64,000 bases of DNA. It comes from Thiodiazotropha sp050291245 (lineage in GTDB: Bacteria > Pseudomonadota > Gammaproteobacteria > Chromatiales > Chromatiaceae). The stretch is taken from assembly GCA_050291245.1 (NCBI GenBank), contig JBNKJP010000001.1:30706-94705 (forward strand), given 5' to 3'. Positions 17,072 through 25,582 of this stretch are shown here, one piece after another. Positions within the stretch are counted from its first letter, which is position 1; every line of letters starts with the position of its first letter. A model generated the notes under the pieces. That model did not search any database. It saw nothing but the letters and a program-made list of their open reading frames with translations, and was not told where the DNA came from. Both the position numbers and the translations under genes were made by a program.

Positions 17072-18004
17072 CTAGAACTGATAATCGAACGATTTCTGGA
17101 AACGGTATTTCAACTCATCCATGGAGACGAAATGATTCTGAGTCCCGGCCTGCTCGACCTTCACGGCCCCCATCAATGAGGCGATTCTGCCGGTAGTCTC
17201 CCAATCCATATCGTTCATCAAACCATAGATCAGGCCGGCCCGATAGGCATCACCGCAACCGGTGGGATCCACCACCGCCTTGACCGGCGCCGAAGGAATC
17301 TCCAGGACACCGTTTCGGGTATGGATCTCAGAACCCTGGGCGCCCCGGGTAACGACCAGGGCCTCCACCCTTTCAGTCAGCTCCTTGAGGCTTTTACCGG
17401 TGCGATCCTGCATCAGTTTCACCTCGTAGTCGTTGAATGCCATCCAGGTGGCCTGCTCGGCAAAGACCAGCAGCTCCTCTCCGCTGAACAGGGGCATACC
17501 CTGCCCCGGATCGAACAGGAACGGCGTACCCCGAGCGGCGAACTGGGTGGCATGATCGAGCATGCCCTGACGCCCATCCGGAGAGACCACCCCCAGGGTA
17601 CAGCCCTCGATCGCACTGACATCGATCTCGTGGGCATGATTCATGGCCCCCGGGTGGAAGGCGGTGATCTGATTGTCATCCTTGTCGGTGGTGATATAGG
17701 CCTGAGCCGTGTAGCTTCCGGAAACGACCTTGAGGCACTCCCGGCTGACCCCACATTCATCCATCCAGCGTGCATAGGGCTCGAAATCATCACCCACGGT
17801 ACCGACCGGTTTGCCATCCCCTTCCAGCATTTTCAGGTTGTAGGCGATATTCCCGGCGCAACCACCAAACTCCCGGCGCATGTCCGGCACCAGAAAGGAG
17901 ACATTCAGGATATGCACCTGCTCCGGAAGGATGTGATGTTTAAAGTGGTCGTGGAATACCATGATGGTATCGAAGGCGAATGAACCACAGATCAATGCCG
18001 ACAT
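17072..18004 (-). CDS. PfkB-family carbohydrate/nucleoside kinase
   Basis: 310 residues. The N-terminal GG motif region (FGGCAGNIAYNLKMLEGD) and the C-terminal PfkB signature with the catalytic Asp (DPTGCGDAYRAGLIYGL, about residues 248-264) are intact. The family phosphorylates sugars or nucleosides. The N-terminal pattern resembles adenosine/ribokinase-like members, but the substrate is not certain. It sits between the glycine cleavage operon and moeA on the same strand. A REP half-element lies upstream. Confidence 0.85.
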   Translation of the reverse strand: MSALICGSFAFDTIMVFHDHFKHHILPEQVHILNVSFLVPDMRREFGGCAGNIAYNLKMLEGDGKPVGTVGDDFEPYARWMDECGVSRECLKVVSGSYTAQAYITTDKDDNQITAFHPGAMNHAHEIDVSAIEGCTLGVVSPDGRQGMLDHATQFAARGTPFLFDPGQGMPLFSGEELLVFAEQATWMAFNDYEVKLMQDRTGKSLKELTERVEALVVTRGAQGSEIHTRNGVLEIPSAPVKAVVDPTGCGDAYRAGLIYGLMNDMDWETTGRIASLMGAVKVEQAGTQNHFVSMDELKYRFQKSFDYQF

Positions 18005-18146
18005 GCTTACCTCTCGATTGGATGGAAAAATTTCATCCGGGGGATTCTACCCCAGTCGAATGACTTCATAGAACCAAGGGATTATCAGGGAATGGCGCAT
18101 AATTAAGCCATCTCAAACCTGATCAATACGACGTCACTTAGGTAGG

Positions 18147-18171
18147 CGTTCCCACGCGGAGCGTGGGAACG
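18147..18171. repeat. single REP palindrome, arm A of a broken REPIN
   Basis: GTTCCCACGC with GCGTGGGAAC at 18147-18171. The 40 bp before it (CCATCTCAAACCTG, then TTAGGTAGGC) match the spacer of the REPIN copy at 22996, so this looks like a full element that lost its other arm. It lies in the 178-bp gap between gcvPB and the PfkB gene. Confidence 0.7.
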
Positions 18172-18182
18172 AGATAAAAAAC

Positions 18183-19634
18183 TTACTGTGACGGCTCCTT
18201 CCAGGCCAGATCGAGCTCCCGGGCCGCACGCACGTCATCGAGTCGCCGGACAGGCAGGGTATGCGGGGCCTGACGGACCACCTCGGGCTGGGTCTCAGCC
18301 TCTTTCTGGATGGTTTTCATGATTTCGACAAAGCGGTCCAGGTCTTCCTTGGCTTCGGTTTCCGTGGGTTCGATCAGGAGACATTCGGGCACCAGCAGGG
18401 GAAAGTAGGTGGTGGGCGCATGCACGCCATAGTCCAGCAACCGTTTGGCGAAGTCCATGGTGTTGACCCCCAGCTCCTTGGCCTGCTTTTTCAACGTCAG
18501 GATGAACTCATGACTGGCCCGGCGCTGCGGATAGGCGGCGCTGAACCCGACCTCCATGAGACGCTTCAACAGATAGTTGGCATTGAGGGTGGCGTATTCC
18601 GCTACCCGGAGCAGCCCTTCACGCCCGAGAATGCGTGCATAGACATACGCGCGAATCAGCACACCGGCGTTGCCGGCAAACGCGGAGAGCCGGCCGATGC
18701 TGTCCGGGCAGTCCGCTTCCGTAAGCCAATGGTAATCGGTGCCGTCGAAACCGACCCGAGGTACCGGAAGGAAGGGTTCCAGACGCTTGCTGACACCCAC
18801 GGGTCCGGCACCCGGACCACCCCCGCCATGGGGGGTGGAGAAGGTTTTATGCAGATTCATATGAATTACGTCGAAGCCCATGTCCCCGGGCCGGACCTTG
18901 CCCAGGATCGCGTTCAGGTTCGCCCCGTCGTAGTAGAGCAAGCCACCGGCTTCATGGACCATTCCGGCAATCTCCTTGATACCCCGTTCGAACACCCCCA
19001 CCGTGGAGGGATTGGTCAGCATAATGCCCGCGGTCTGCGGACCCAGCGCGGCCCGCAGGGCCTCGACATCGATATCCCCATCCTCGCCGGTGGGGATCTC
19101 CCGGGTCTTGAATCCGCACATCACCGCCGAGGCGGGATTAGTACCATGGGCCGCATCGGGCACCAGGATCTCGCTGCGCGCACTGTCGCCCCGGGCATCG
19201 TGGTAGGCGCGTATCATGGCGACACCCGCGAACTCACCCTGGGCCCCGGCCGCCGGCGACAGGGAGACCTCATGCATACCGGTGACGGTCTTGAGGATCT
19301 CCTGCAATTCATACAGACAGGCAAGAAAACCCTGGCTGTGGGTTTCCGGCGCGAGGGGATGACGGGAGAGAAATCCGGGCAGGCTGGCCAGTGTGTTGCA
19401 GGCTCGGGGATTGTACTTCATGGTACAGGAGCCCAGGGGGTAGAACTGGGTGTCGATGGAAAAGTTCTTCTGCGACAGACGGGTGTAGTGGCGAACCGCC
19501 TGCATCTCCGATACCTGGGGCAGTGCGGGCGGTTCCTGGCGCCGCAGTTCGGCCGGTATTCCGCTCAGTTCCACCATTTCCAGAGGGGCCTGTGCCGTGG
19601 CGCGCCGCCCGGCGCGTGAGTGTTCGTAGATCAT
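18183..19634 (-). CDS. gcvPB: glycine dehydrogenase (decarboxylating) subunit 2
   Basis: 483 residues, the C-terminal half of P-protein as a separate chain. The PLP-lysine region NLHKTFSTPHGGGGPGAGPVG (Lys in NLHKT, about residue 265) is intact, and FYPLGSCTMKYNP lies near the N-terminus. With subunit 1 it decarboxylates glycine and passes the aminomethyl group to lipoyl-GcvH. It follows gcvPA by 7 bp and is the last gene of the riboswitch-controlled operon. E. coli has a single fused gcvP instead. Confidence 0.95.
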   Translation of the reverse strand: MIYEHSRAGRRATAQAPLEMVELSGIPAELRRQEPPALPQVSEMQAVRHYTRLSQKNFSIDTQFYPLGSCTMKYNPRACNTLASLPGFLSRHPLAPETHSQGFLACLYELQEILKTVTGMHEVSLSPAAGAQGEFAGVAMIRAYHDARGDSARSEILVPDAAHGTNPASAVMCGFKTREIPTGEDGDIDVEALRAALGPQTAGIMLTNPSTVGVFERGIKEIAGMVHEAGGLLYYDGANLNAILGKVRPGDMGFDVIHMNLHKTFSTPHGGGGPGAGPVGVSKRLEPFLPVPRVGFDGTDYHWLTEADCPDSIGRLSAFAGNAGVLIRAYVYARILGREGLLRVAEYATLNANYLLKRLMEVGFSAAYPQRRASHEFILTLKKQAKELGVNTMDFAKRLLDYGVHAPTTYFPLLVPECLLIEPTETEAKEDLDRFVEIMKTIQKEAETQPEVVRQAPHTLPVRRLDDVRAARELDLAWKEPSQ

Positions 19635-19641
19635 GATGCGC

Positions 19642-21039
19642 TCACCAATCCGGTTTCAACTGACAGGGGGTCTGGACCTGGGATTCGATCACCCGCTGCA
19701 GCTTGCTGCGATAGGTCTCGATATCCTCATCACTGCGCAGCTCCGTGGCGCAGACCAGTACCACATCGCCCAACTCCGGGTAGTCCTCGCACAGATCGAA
19801 ACCGCCCAGGACATTGTGCGCCGCCAGGGCTCGCAAGGCCCGTTTGGTTTCGATGGGCAGGCTCAACACCGACTCATGAAATACCGCCCCTGAGAAACGC
19901 GGCGCAACACCGGGCAGACGCGAAAGCGCCTCGACCAGCCGGGCGGTGTTGGCGTGACAGGCCGCGGCAACCCGCTGCAACCCGACGCCCCCCATCAAAC
20001 TCATATGAATGGTCGCCGCGGTGACCATCAAGCCCTGGTTGGTACAGATGTTCGAGGTCGCCTTGGAACGCCGGATATGCTGCTCCCGGGCCTGCAGGGT
20101 CAGGGTATAACCGGTCTTGCCATCCAGATCCACGGTCTTGCCGATAATCCGCCCCGGCATCTGCCGAACCAGCGCATCCGTGCAACAGAGAAAGCCGAAA
20201 TAGGGACCGCCGGATGCCAAGGGGGCCCCCAGGGGCTGCCCCTCACCGCAACAGATATCCGCACCCCGCTCCCCCCAGGCTCCGGCCGGCTTGAGTACCG
20301 ACAGGGCCAGGGGATTCACCAGCGCAATCGCCAGCATGCCGTTCCGATGAGCCCAGTCGGTCAGCTCATCCACCGACTCCAACACGCCGAAGAAGTTGGG
20401 TTGCGGAATCACCAGAGCGGCGAAATCCTCCCCCGCGTGGGTTTCCAGCGCCTGCCGATCCAACTGCCCGCTCTGCGGATCGTAACCGATCTCCACCGAT
20501 TCGATCTGCTGATTACGCACGATGCTTCTGAGCACCTTGCGATAGGCCGGGTGCAGGGTGCGCGGAATCAACACCCGCTTGGACTTGGACTTACGGTTCC
20601 CCCGCACCGCCATCAGGACCGCCTCGGCCAGGGCCGAGGCACCGTCGTACAACGAGGCATTCGACACATCCATCCCGGTGAGGGCGGTCATCATCGACTG
20701 GTACTCATAGAGCAGCTGCAGGGTGCCCTGGCTCGCCTCCGCCTGGTAGGGGGTATAGGCGGTGTAGAACTCGCCCCGGGTCGTCAGCTCCCAGACCGCC
20801 GCGGGGATATGGTGGTCATAAGCCCCGGCACCGATGAAACATAGGGGCTGTCCGTCCGCCCGGGCCCGGGCGTGCATCAACCGGGAGACCTCCATTTCGG
20901 ACAACCCGGACGGAATCGCCTCGAGCTTGCCGCATCTCAGAGCGGATGGGATCTCATCGAATAGGTCATCGATACCGGCGACACCAATGGCCGCAAGCAT
21001 CTCCTCGACGTCTTGTTCAGTATGTGGAATGAACGGCAT
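19642..21039 (-). CDS. gcvPA: glycine dehydrogenase (decarboxylating) subunit 1
   Basis: 465 residues, the N-terminal half of P-protein. It starts MPFIPHTEQDVEEML, as expected for the family, and contains FYTAYTPYQAEASQGTLQLLYEYQ and NASLYDGASALAEA. It forms the split P-protein with gcvPB. The operon order is gcvT, gcvH, gcvPA, gcvPB. The gap to gcvH is 32 bp. Confidence 0.95.
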   Translation of the reverse strand: MPFIPHTEQDVEEMLAAIGVAGIDDLFDEIPSALRCGKLEAIPSGLSEMEVSRLMHARARADGQPLCFIGAGAYDHHIPAAVWELTTRGEFYTAYTPYQAEASQGTLQLLYEYQSMMTALTGMDVSNASLYDGASALAEAVLMAVRGNRKSKSKRVLIPRTLHPAYRKVLRSIVRNQQIESVEIGYDPQSGQLDRQALETHAGEDFAALVIPQPNFFGVLESVDELTDWAHRNGMLAIALVNPLALSVLKPAGAWGERGADICCGEGQPLGAPLASGGPYFGFLCCTDALVRQMPGRIIGKTVDLDGKTGYTLTLQAREQHIRRSKATSNICTNQGLMVTAATIHMSLMGGVGLQRVAAACHANTARLVEALSRLPGVAPRFSGAVFHESVLSLPIETKRALRALAAHNVLGGFDLCEDYPELGDVVLVCATELRSDEDIETYRSKLQRVIESQVQTPCQLKPDW

Positions 21040-21071
21040 GACAGACTCGGTAAATAGTGTGGTCTAACGTA

Positions 21072-21464
21072 TCAGTCCTCTTCGGCAAGCAACTGATCGT
21101 AGGCTGCGGCATCCAGCAGAGCATTCAACTCTGATGGGTCACTGGGCTTGATCTTGAACATCCAGCCATTTCCGAAGGCGTCCTCATTGATCGTTTCCGG
21201 CGCGCCGTCGAGTGTCTCGTTGATGGCGATCACTTCTCCACTGAGGGGACTGTAGACATCGGAAGCCGCCTTGACCGACTCCACCACCGCGCAATCCCCT
21301 CCCGCGTCGAGCGTTGCGCCCAGTTCGGGAAGCTCGACAAATACCAGATCACCCAGTAGCTCCTGGGCATGGTCGGTGATACCGACGGTGAAGCTGCCAT
21401 CCCCCTCGTCTTTGACCCATTCATGAGATTTCGCGTAGCGCCGATCGGTAGGTGTAGTGCTCAT
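21072..21464 (-). CDS. gcvH: glycine cleavage system H protein
   Basis: 130 residues. The lipoyl attachment site is the Lys in VVESVKAASDVYSPLSG, about residue 66. It shuttles the aminomethyl group between P-, T- and L-proteins. A typical start (YAKSHEWVKDEG) and end are present. It lies 46 bp after gcvT in the same operon. Confidence 0.96.
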   Translation of the reverse strand: MSTTPTDRRYAKSHEWVKDEGDGSFTVGITDHAQELLGDLVFVELPELGATLDAGGDCAVVESVKAASDVYSPLSGEVIAINETLDGAPETINEDAFGNGWMFKIKPSDPSELNALLDAAAYDQLLAEED

Positions 21465-21510
21465 GTTGTTTTCCTTCTGGAGTTAAATTGCTGTTCGTTC
21501 ACTCAGGGCC

Positions 21511-22602
21511 TCAGATCGACACCACCGCTTTACCCTGGCGGACAAACGGCGGTTTGACCACCCGGGCCTCGACACGCTTGCCACGTATCTCCACCTCGCA
21601 GGTTTCCCCAATACCCGGTGAGACCCGGGCAAATGCGATGGAGCGTTCGAGTGTGGGGGCAAAGCCCCCGGAGGTGATCTCTCCAACCTGATCCTCGCCC
21701 TGATGCACGGTCAAATGGTTGCGCAGCACCCCTCGACCGGTCAAGACCAAACCGACAAACCGCTTTCTATCCGGATCGTTTCGCTGGGTCGCCAGCACCT
21801 CACGTCCGATGAAATCCCGATCCTCCGGTTCCCAGGCTATGGTCCAGCCCAGGCCGGATTCCAGGGGCGAAGTGGTTTCATCCATGTCGGAACCGTACAG
21901 ATTCATCCCGGCCTCGAGACGCAGGGTGTCCCGGGCGCCCAAACCGCAGGGCGCCACCCCTGCCTGGTGCAGACTGCTCCAGAACCCCACGGCCTGTTCC
22001 CCCGGCAGCATGATTTCAAAACCATCCTCGCCGGTGTATCCGGTGCGCGCCACGAATCCTACGCCATCCGTAACCGCATTGAAGGGTTTGAGATCCTCAG
22101 CACGGGCCTGCAAGGCTTCCGAGAGCAAAGGGAGTGTCTTGGAGCGGGCGTTGGGCCCCTGGATCGCGATCATCGCCAGATCACGCCGGGGCTTGATGGT
22201 CAGGTCAAAGCCATCGGCCTTGTCGCGAATCCAGGCCAGATCCTTTTCCGTGGTACCCGCATTCACGACCATGCGATACCACGCATCATTGAGGTAGTAA
22301 ACAATCAGATCATCCACCACACCACCTTGCGCATTGAGCATACAGGAGTAGAGGGCCTTACCCGATGTTTTCAGACGCTCGACATCATTCGCCAGAAGCC
22401 GGCGCAGGAAGGGTTTCACCGCGGCACCCTGGAAATCGATCACCGTCATGTGGGAGACGTCGAACATACCCGCATCCCGCCGTACCTGGTGATGCTCTTC
22501 CAGTTGGGAGCCGTAGTGCAGTGGCATGTCCCAGCCACCGAAGGGTACCAGCCGTGCGCCCATCTGCTGGTGGGTGGCATAGAGAACTGTTTGCTGATTC
22601 AT
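21511..22602 (-). CDS. gcvT: glycine cleavage system aminomethyltransferase
   Basis: 363 residues from the ATG at 22602, chosen because AGGGG lies 7 nt upstream; the open frame continues into the riboswitch region, which is not coding. The folate-binding aminomethyltransferase fold shows as MFDVSHMTVIDFQG, then GYTGEDGFEIMLP and LEAGMNLYGSDMDE. GcvT releases ammonia and makes 5,10-methylene-THF. It is the first gene after a tandem glycine riboswitch. In E. coli the gcv operon is likewise beside ubiI, so the synteny is kept here. Confidence 0.96.
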   Translation of the reverse strand: MNQQTVLYATHQQMGARLVPFGGWDMPLHYGSQLEEHHQVRRDAGMFDVSHMTVIDFQGAAVKPFLRRLLANDVERLKTSGKALYSCMLNAQGGVVDDLIVYYLNDAWYRMVVNAGTTEKDLAWIRDKADGFDLTIKPRRDLAMIAIQGPNARSKTLPLLSEALQARAEDLKPFNAVTDGVGFVARTGYTGEDGFEIMLPGEQAVGFWSSLHQAGVAPCGLGARDTLRLEAGMNLYGSDMDETTSPLESGLGWTIAWEPEDRDFIGREVLATQRNDPDRKRFVGLVLTGRGVLRNHLTVHQGEDQVGEITSGGFAPTLERSIAFARVSPGIGETCEVEIRGKRVEARVVKPPFVRQGKAVVSI

Positions 22603-22624
22603 TGCATTCCCCTGGTTCAGTACA

Positions 22625-22664
22625 TAAAAAAGGGCGGCGCGGATGAACCCCATCCACGCCGCCC
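22625..22664 (-). terminator. intrinsic terminator of the glycine riboswitch
   Basis: Read on the minus strand, GGGCGGCG-TGGATG-loop-CATCCG-CGCCGCCC forms a strong stem with one mismatch, followed directly by TTTTTT. It lies between the second glycine aptamer and gcvT. Its 5' strand begins inside the last bases of the aptamer (GAGGGGCGGCG), so aptamer folding and terminator folding should compete. Confidence 0.85.
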
Positions 22665-22896
22665 CTCTGTCCTGAACCTGAGAGTTTGGCGCCACATCGG
22701 AACTGTCGGGTGGGAGATGCCAAAGCAATTCCCAGACAGTGAGCGGGCGCCTGCCCCGTCGGTGGGTGTTTAAGTCACCACTCTCCAGAGTCGATCTGCC
22801 TGAGTTCTGTCAGACGTTCCCCACGGTCCTTTTTACCTGAGCGATTCCGGGCGGGTTTGCGCCTTCGGCGTCGGCTTGCGCCGAACTCTCCCACGG
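22664..22896 (-). ncRNA. tandem glycine riboswitch
   Basis: Two glycine aptamers follow each other on the minus strand. Aptamer 1 (about 22896-22822) has GGGAGAGTTCG, CGCCGAAGGCGCAA and CGCTCAGGTAAAAAGGACCG. Aptamer 2 (about 22790-22664) has CTGGAGAG, CACCGACGGGGCA and AACTCTCAGGTTCAGGACAG, with a long extra stem. These are the conserved elements of the gcvT glycine riboswitch. In known cases glycine binding turns the operon on. The terminator immediately downstream suggests control at the level of transcription here. Confidence 0.93.
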
Positions 22897-22913
22897 GGGT
22901 GGATCGAAGTCAG

Positions 22914-22942
22914 ACTATAACCCGGCATCAAAAGCTTGCCAA
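22914..22942 (-). promoter_or_regulatory. sigma70-type promoter of the gcv operon
   Basis: On the minus strand TTGGCA (22942-22937), a 17-bp spacer and TATAGT (22919-22914) form a near-consensus promoter. Its expected start, about 22907, lies just before the first riboswitch aptamer, giving a leader of about 300 nt. Confidence 0.7.
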
Positions 22943-22995
22943 TGGTATTGGCCTGGGAAATAACGGGTTAATCCGCGTAGTGTTCCATACTTTAT

Positions 22996-23108
22996 CTCGT
23001 TGCCACGCTCTGCGTGGGAATGCATACCTATGTTTTGTCATATTAGCCAGGTTTGAGATGGCTGACGAACCCAAGATCTGCGTTCCCACGCGGAGCGTGG
23101 AAACGAGA
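22996..23108. repeat. REPIN-like pair of inverted palindromes, copy 2
   Basis: Palindromes at 22998-23022 (arm A, GCATACCTA inward) and 23081-23106 (arm B, CGCAGAT on the opposite strand) in inverted orientation. The spacer contains CAGGTTTGAGATGG, shared with the half-element at 18147. It lies between the gcv promoter and the end of ubiI. Confidence 0.8.
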
Positions 23109-23120
23109 GCAATAATAGAC

Positions 23121-24356
23121 TTATTCACGAGCCGGGCCCGCAGAATAGCGAGCCAGCCGTGGCCTTTCACCAACCAACCCCATGGCCCGGCGCATCATCT
23201 GGTGTTTCAAAAACCCCGAGCGATCCACTAGCGACAAGCCGAGGTTGCGCGCCAGTTTGAGGGGCAGCACATCATTGCTGAACAAGCGCTTGAATCCGTC
23301 CATCGCCCCGAGCATGGCCAGGTTGGCACCCTTGCGCGCCCGCTCGTAGCGGCGCAAGGTGGCCATGGAACCCAAGGCTCGTCCCGCAAGACGCGCCTCG
23401 CTCAACACATCCGCCAGGGTCATGGCATCCATCAGGCCCAGGTTCACACCCTGTCCGGCCAGCGGATGCATCGCATGGGCGGCATCGCCTATGAGCGCCA
23501 GTCCCGGCTGAATATAGGTCTGCGCATTGGCGAGACGCAACGGGAACACCCCGCGGGGACCTATGGATTTTATCTCACCCAGGATCGACTCACTGGCCTG
23601 GGTCAGGCGACGACAGAATTCCCTATCGTCCAGGCCCATCAACTCTGTCGCATGTCCCGGAGCGGTGGACCAGACGATAGAACAGCGCCCGTCGTTGATG
23701 GGCAGCAGCGCCAATGGTCCGGTCTTCATGAAACGCTGAAAGGCTGTGTCGTGATGAAAGCGCTCCGGGGAGATCGTCGCAACGATCGCATGCTGGTCAT
23801 ATTCCCAACCCTGGGTGCCGATTCCCGCCATCTGGCGGATCTGGGAATCCCGTCCATCCGCCGCCACCACCAAACCGGCGGCAAGCCTTTCACCGGACTC
23901 GAGCAGTACCTCGGGTTGCTCACCCAACTGCAGTTCAGCCACTCGGGCCGGATACTTCAGGGTCACATTAGGCAGGCTTTCGAGACGCTCCCAGAGCGCC
24001 AGCTGCATGACCCGGTTTTCGACGATATGCCCAAGATCCGGTTCCCCGATCTCGGCGGCGCTGAAATGGATGCGGCCACTGCCGCCCTGGTCCCACACGG
24101 TCATCCGCTGATAGGGACTCACCCGCATCCGGGTCATACGCGGCCAGACCTTCAGGTTGTGCAGAATCTGCTGGGTGGCCCGGGTCAGCGCGGACACCCG
24201 GATATCCACCTCCTCGGGAGGCCAGCTGCGGGAGGGTTCGCGGGCTTCGAGAATACCCACATCCAACCCCGCATCCGCCAGGGCGCAACCCAGTGCGCTG
24301 CCCACCATGCCGCCACCGACGATCAGCAGATCGAAGGGTTTCTGATTTTTCTCCAT
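23121..24356 (-). CDS. ubiI: UbiH/UbiF/VisC-family FAD-dependent hydroxylase
   Basis: 411 residues. FAD motifs are LLIVGGGMVGSALGCALADAG at the N-terminus (GxGxxG), VVAADGRDSQIR, and LIGDAAHAMHPLAGQGVNLG. The family hydroxylates the ubiquinone ring. Position after pepP-ubiH and before gcv is that of E. coli ubiI (visC), which adds the C5 hydroxyl, so that name is used by synteny; UbiF-type activity is not excluded. The start overlaps the ubiH stop by one base. Confidence 0.88.
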   Translation of the reverse strand: MEKNQKPFDLLIVGGGMVGSALGCALADAGLDVGILEAREPSRSWPPEEVDIRVSALTRATQQILHNLKVWPRMTRMRVSPYQRMTVWDQGGSGRIHFSAAEIGEPDLGHIVENRVMQLALWERLESLPNVTLKYPARVAELQLGEQPEVLLESGERLAAGLVVAADGRDSQIRQMAGIGTQGWEYDQHAIVATISPERFHHDTAFQRFMKTGPLALLPINDGRCSIVWSTAPGHATELMGLDDREFCRRLTQASESILGEIKSIGPRGVFPLRLANAQTYIQPGLALIGDAAHAMHPLAGQGVNLGLMDAMTLADVLSEARLAGRALGSMATLRRYERARKGANLAMLGAMDGFKRLFSNDVLPLKLARNLGLSLVDRSGFLKHQMMRRAMGLVGERPRLARYSAGPARE

Positions 24357-25582
24357 TACTTCGCACCACTCCTGTCAAGACGGGGTTGATAGCCATGAAT
24401 GCCCATGAACTGGCGGGCCACCAGATGCTTGAGTCCCGGCATCAAATCCAAACCGACCAATCCCAGATTACGCACCATGCGTAAAGGTCCGAAGGGATTC
24501 GCGAACAGACGCGCGAGACTGTCGGTAATCATCGCGACCCGGTTCTGATCGGTATTGCGCCACTCCTGATAGGACTTCAGCAATCCAAGTTCCCCCGGAT
24601 CCCGCCCCTTCTGCCGGGCGTCGATGAGGATATCGGCGATCACCGAAACATCCCGCAGGCCCAGATTGAAGCCCTGCCCGGTGACCGGGTGTATGACATG
24701 CGCCGCATTACCCACCAGGGCCACCCGCGGACGCACCGGATCCACTGCCTGGCGCAGCCGCAGGGGATAGGCCACTCGTTTACCCAGACGCTGAAGACGT
24801 CCCAGACGATAACCGAAACGATCCTGCAGACGCGCCAGGAAGGCCTCATTGGAAAGTCCCATCAGCTCGGCCACCTGTTCGTCCTGGGCGGTCCACACCA
24901 TGGAGATACGCCCCTGGGTCATCGGCAGCATGGCCAGGGGTCCGGTATCGGTGAATCGCTCGTAGGCAACGCCCTCAGGAGGTCGATCGCTCGACAGGTT
25001 GGCAATGATCGCGGTCTGACCATAACCGCGCTCCTTCATATTGATCGAGAGCAGTTCCCTGACCCGGGAGTCGCCGCCATCCGCGGCCACCAGCAGTTTC
25101 GCGGTCAGTTTTCTCGGATTGTCATCCTGCAACAGCCTTACCTCGATGGCCCGCTCACTGACCGAGAAGCTCTGCAAACTTGCAGGACAGATCACCTCCA
25201 CATCCGACAGGGTCCCCAGTTCGTTCAACAGACAGGCCCCCAGGGTACGGGCCGTGACCACATAACCCAACGCCTCCACACCTTCCTGTACATGATTCAA
25301 ACGGGTAAACCCAAAATGCCCGCGATCGGAGATATGAATATCACGGATGGGTTCCGCCTCCGCTTCGATCCCCGACCAGGCACCCAAACCCTGCAGGATC
25401 AACCGACTGCCCCAGGACAAGGCGATCACCCGATCGTCATAGCTGGGTTGCACCGCGGAATCCAACGGCCAGGCCTCAATCACACCGATACGGTACCCAT
25501 GCCCGCTCAAGGCATGCGCCAGGCTGGCGCCCACCATGCCACCCCCCACAATCAGAATGTCGAAATCTTCCATCTGTACCAT
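24356..25582 (-). CDS. ubiH: 2-octaprenyl-6-methoxyphenol hydroxylase
   Basis: 408 residues from the ATG at 25582, which shares a base with the pepP stop; an ATG three codons in (MEDFD) is the alternative. FAD-binding ILIVGGGMVGASLAHALSGHG, VAADGGDSRVREL and LVGNAAHVIHPVTGQGFNLGLRD are present. In the last motif Asn replaces the usual Asp of GDAAH, as in some UbiH proteins. It is the second enzyme of the pepP-ubiH-ubiI operon and acts in aerobic ubiquinone synthesis. Confidence 0.9.
   Translation of the reverse strand: MVQMEDFDILIVGGGMVGASLAHALSGHGYRIGVIEAWPLDSAVQPSYDDRVIALSWGSRLILQGLGAWSGIEAEAEPIRDIHISDRGHFGFTRLNHVQEGVEALGYVVTARTLGACLLNELGTLSDVEVICPASLQSFSVSERAIEVRLLQDDNPRKLTAKLLVAADGGDSRVRELLSINMKERGYGQTAIIANLSSDRPPEGVAYERFTDTGPLAMLPMTQGRISMVWTAQDEQVAELMGLSNEAFLARLQDRFGYRLGRLQRLGKRVAYPLRLRQAVDPVRPRVALVGNAAHVIHPVTGQGFNLGLRDVSVIADILIDARQKGRDPGELGLLKSYQEWRNTDQNRVAMITDSLARLFANPFGPLRMVRNLGLVGLDLMPGLKHLVARQFMGIHGYQPRLDRSGAK

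Noticed and set aside
15809..18004. Molybdenum-cofactor operon including the PfkB kinase
   Set aside because: moeA and the kinase are 9 bp apart and may share a transcript, but no functional link is known and no other cofactor gene is present.
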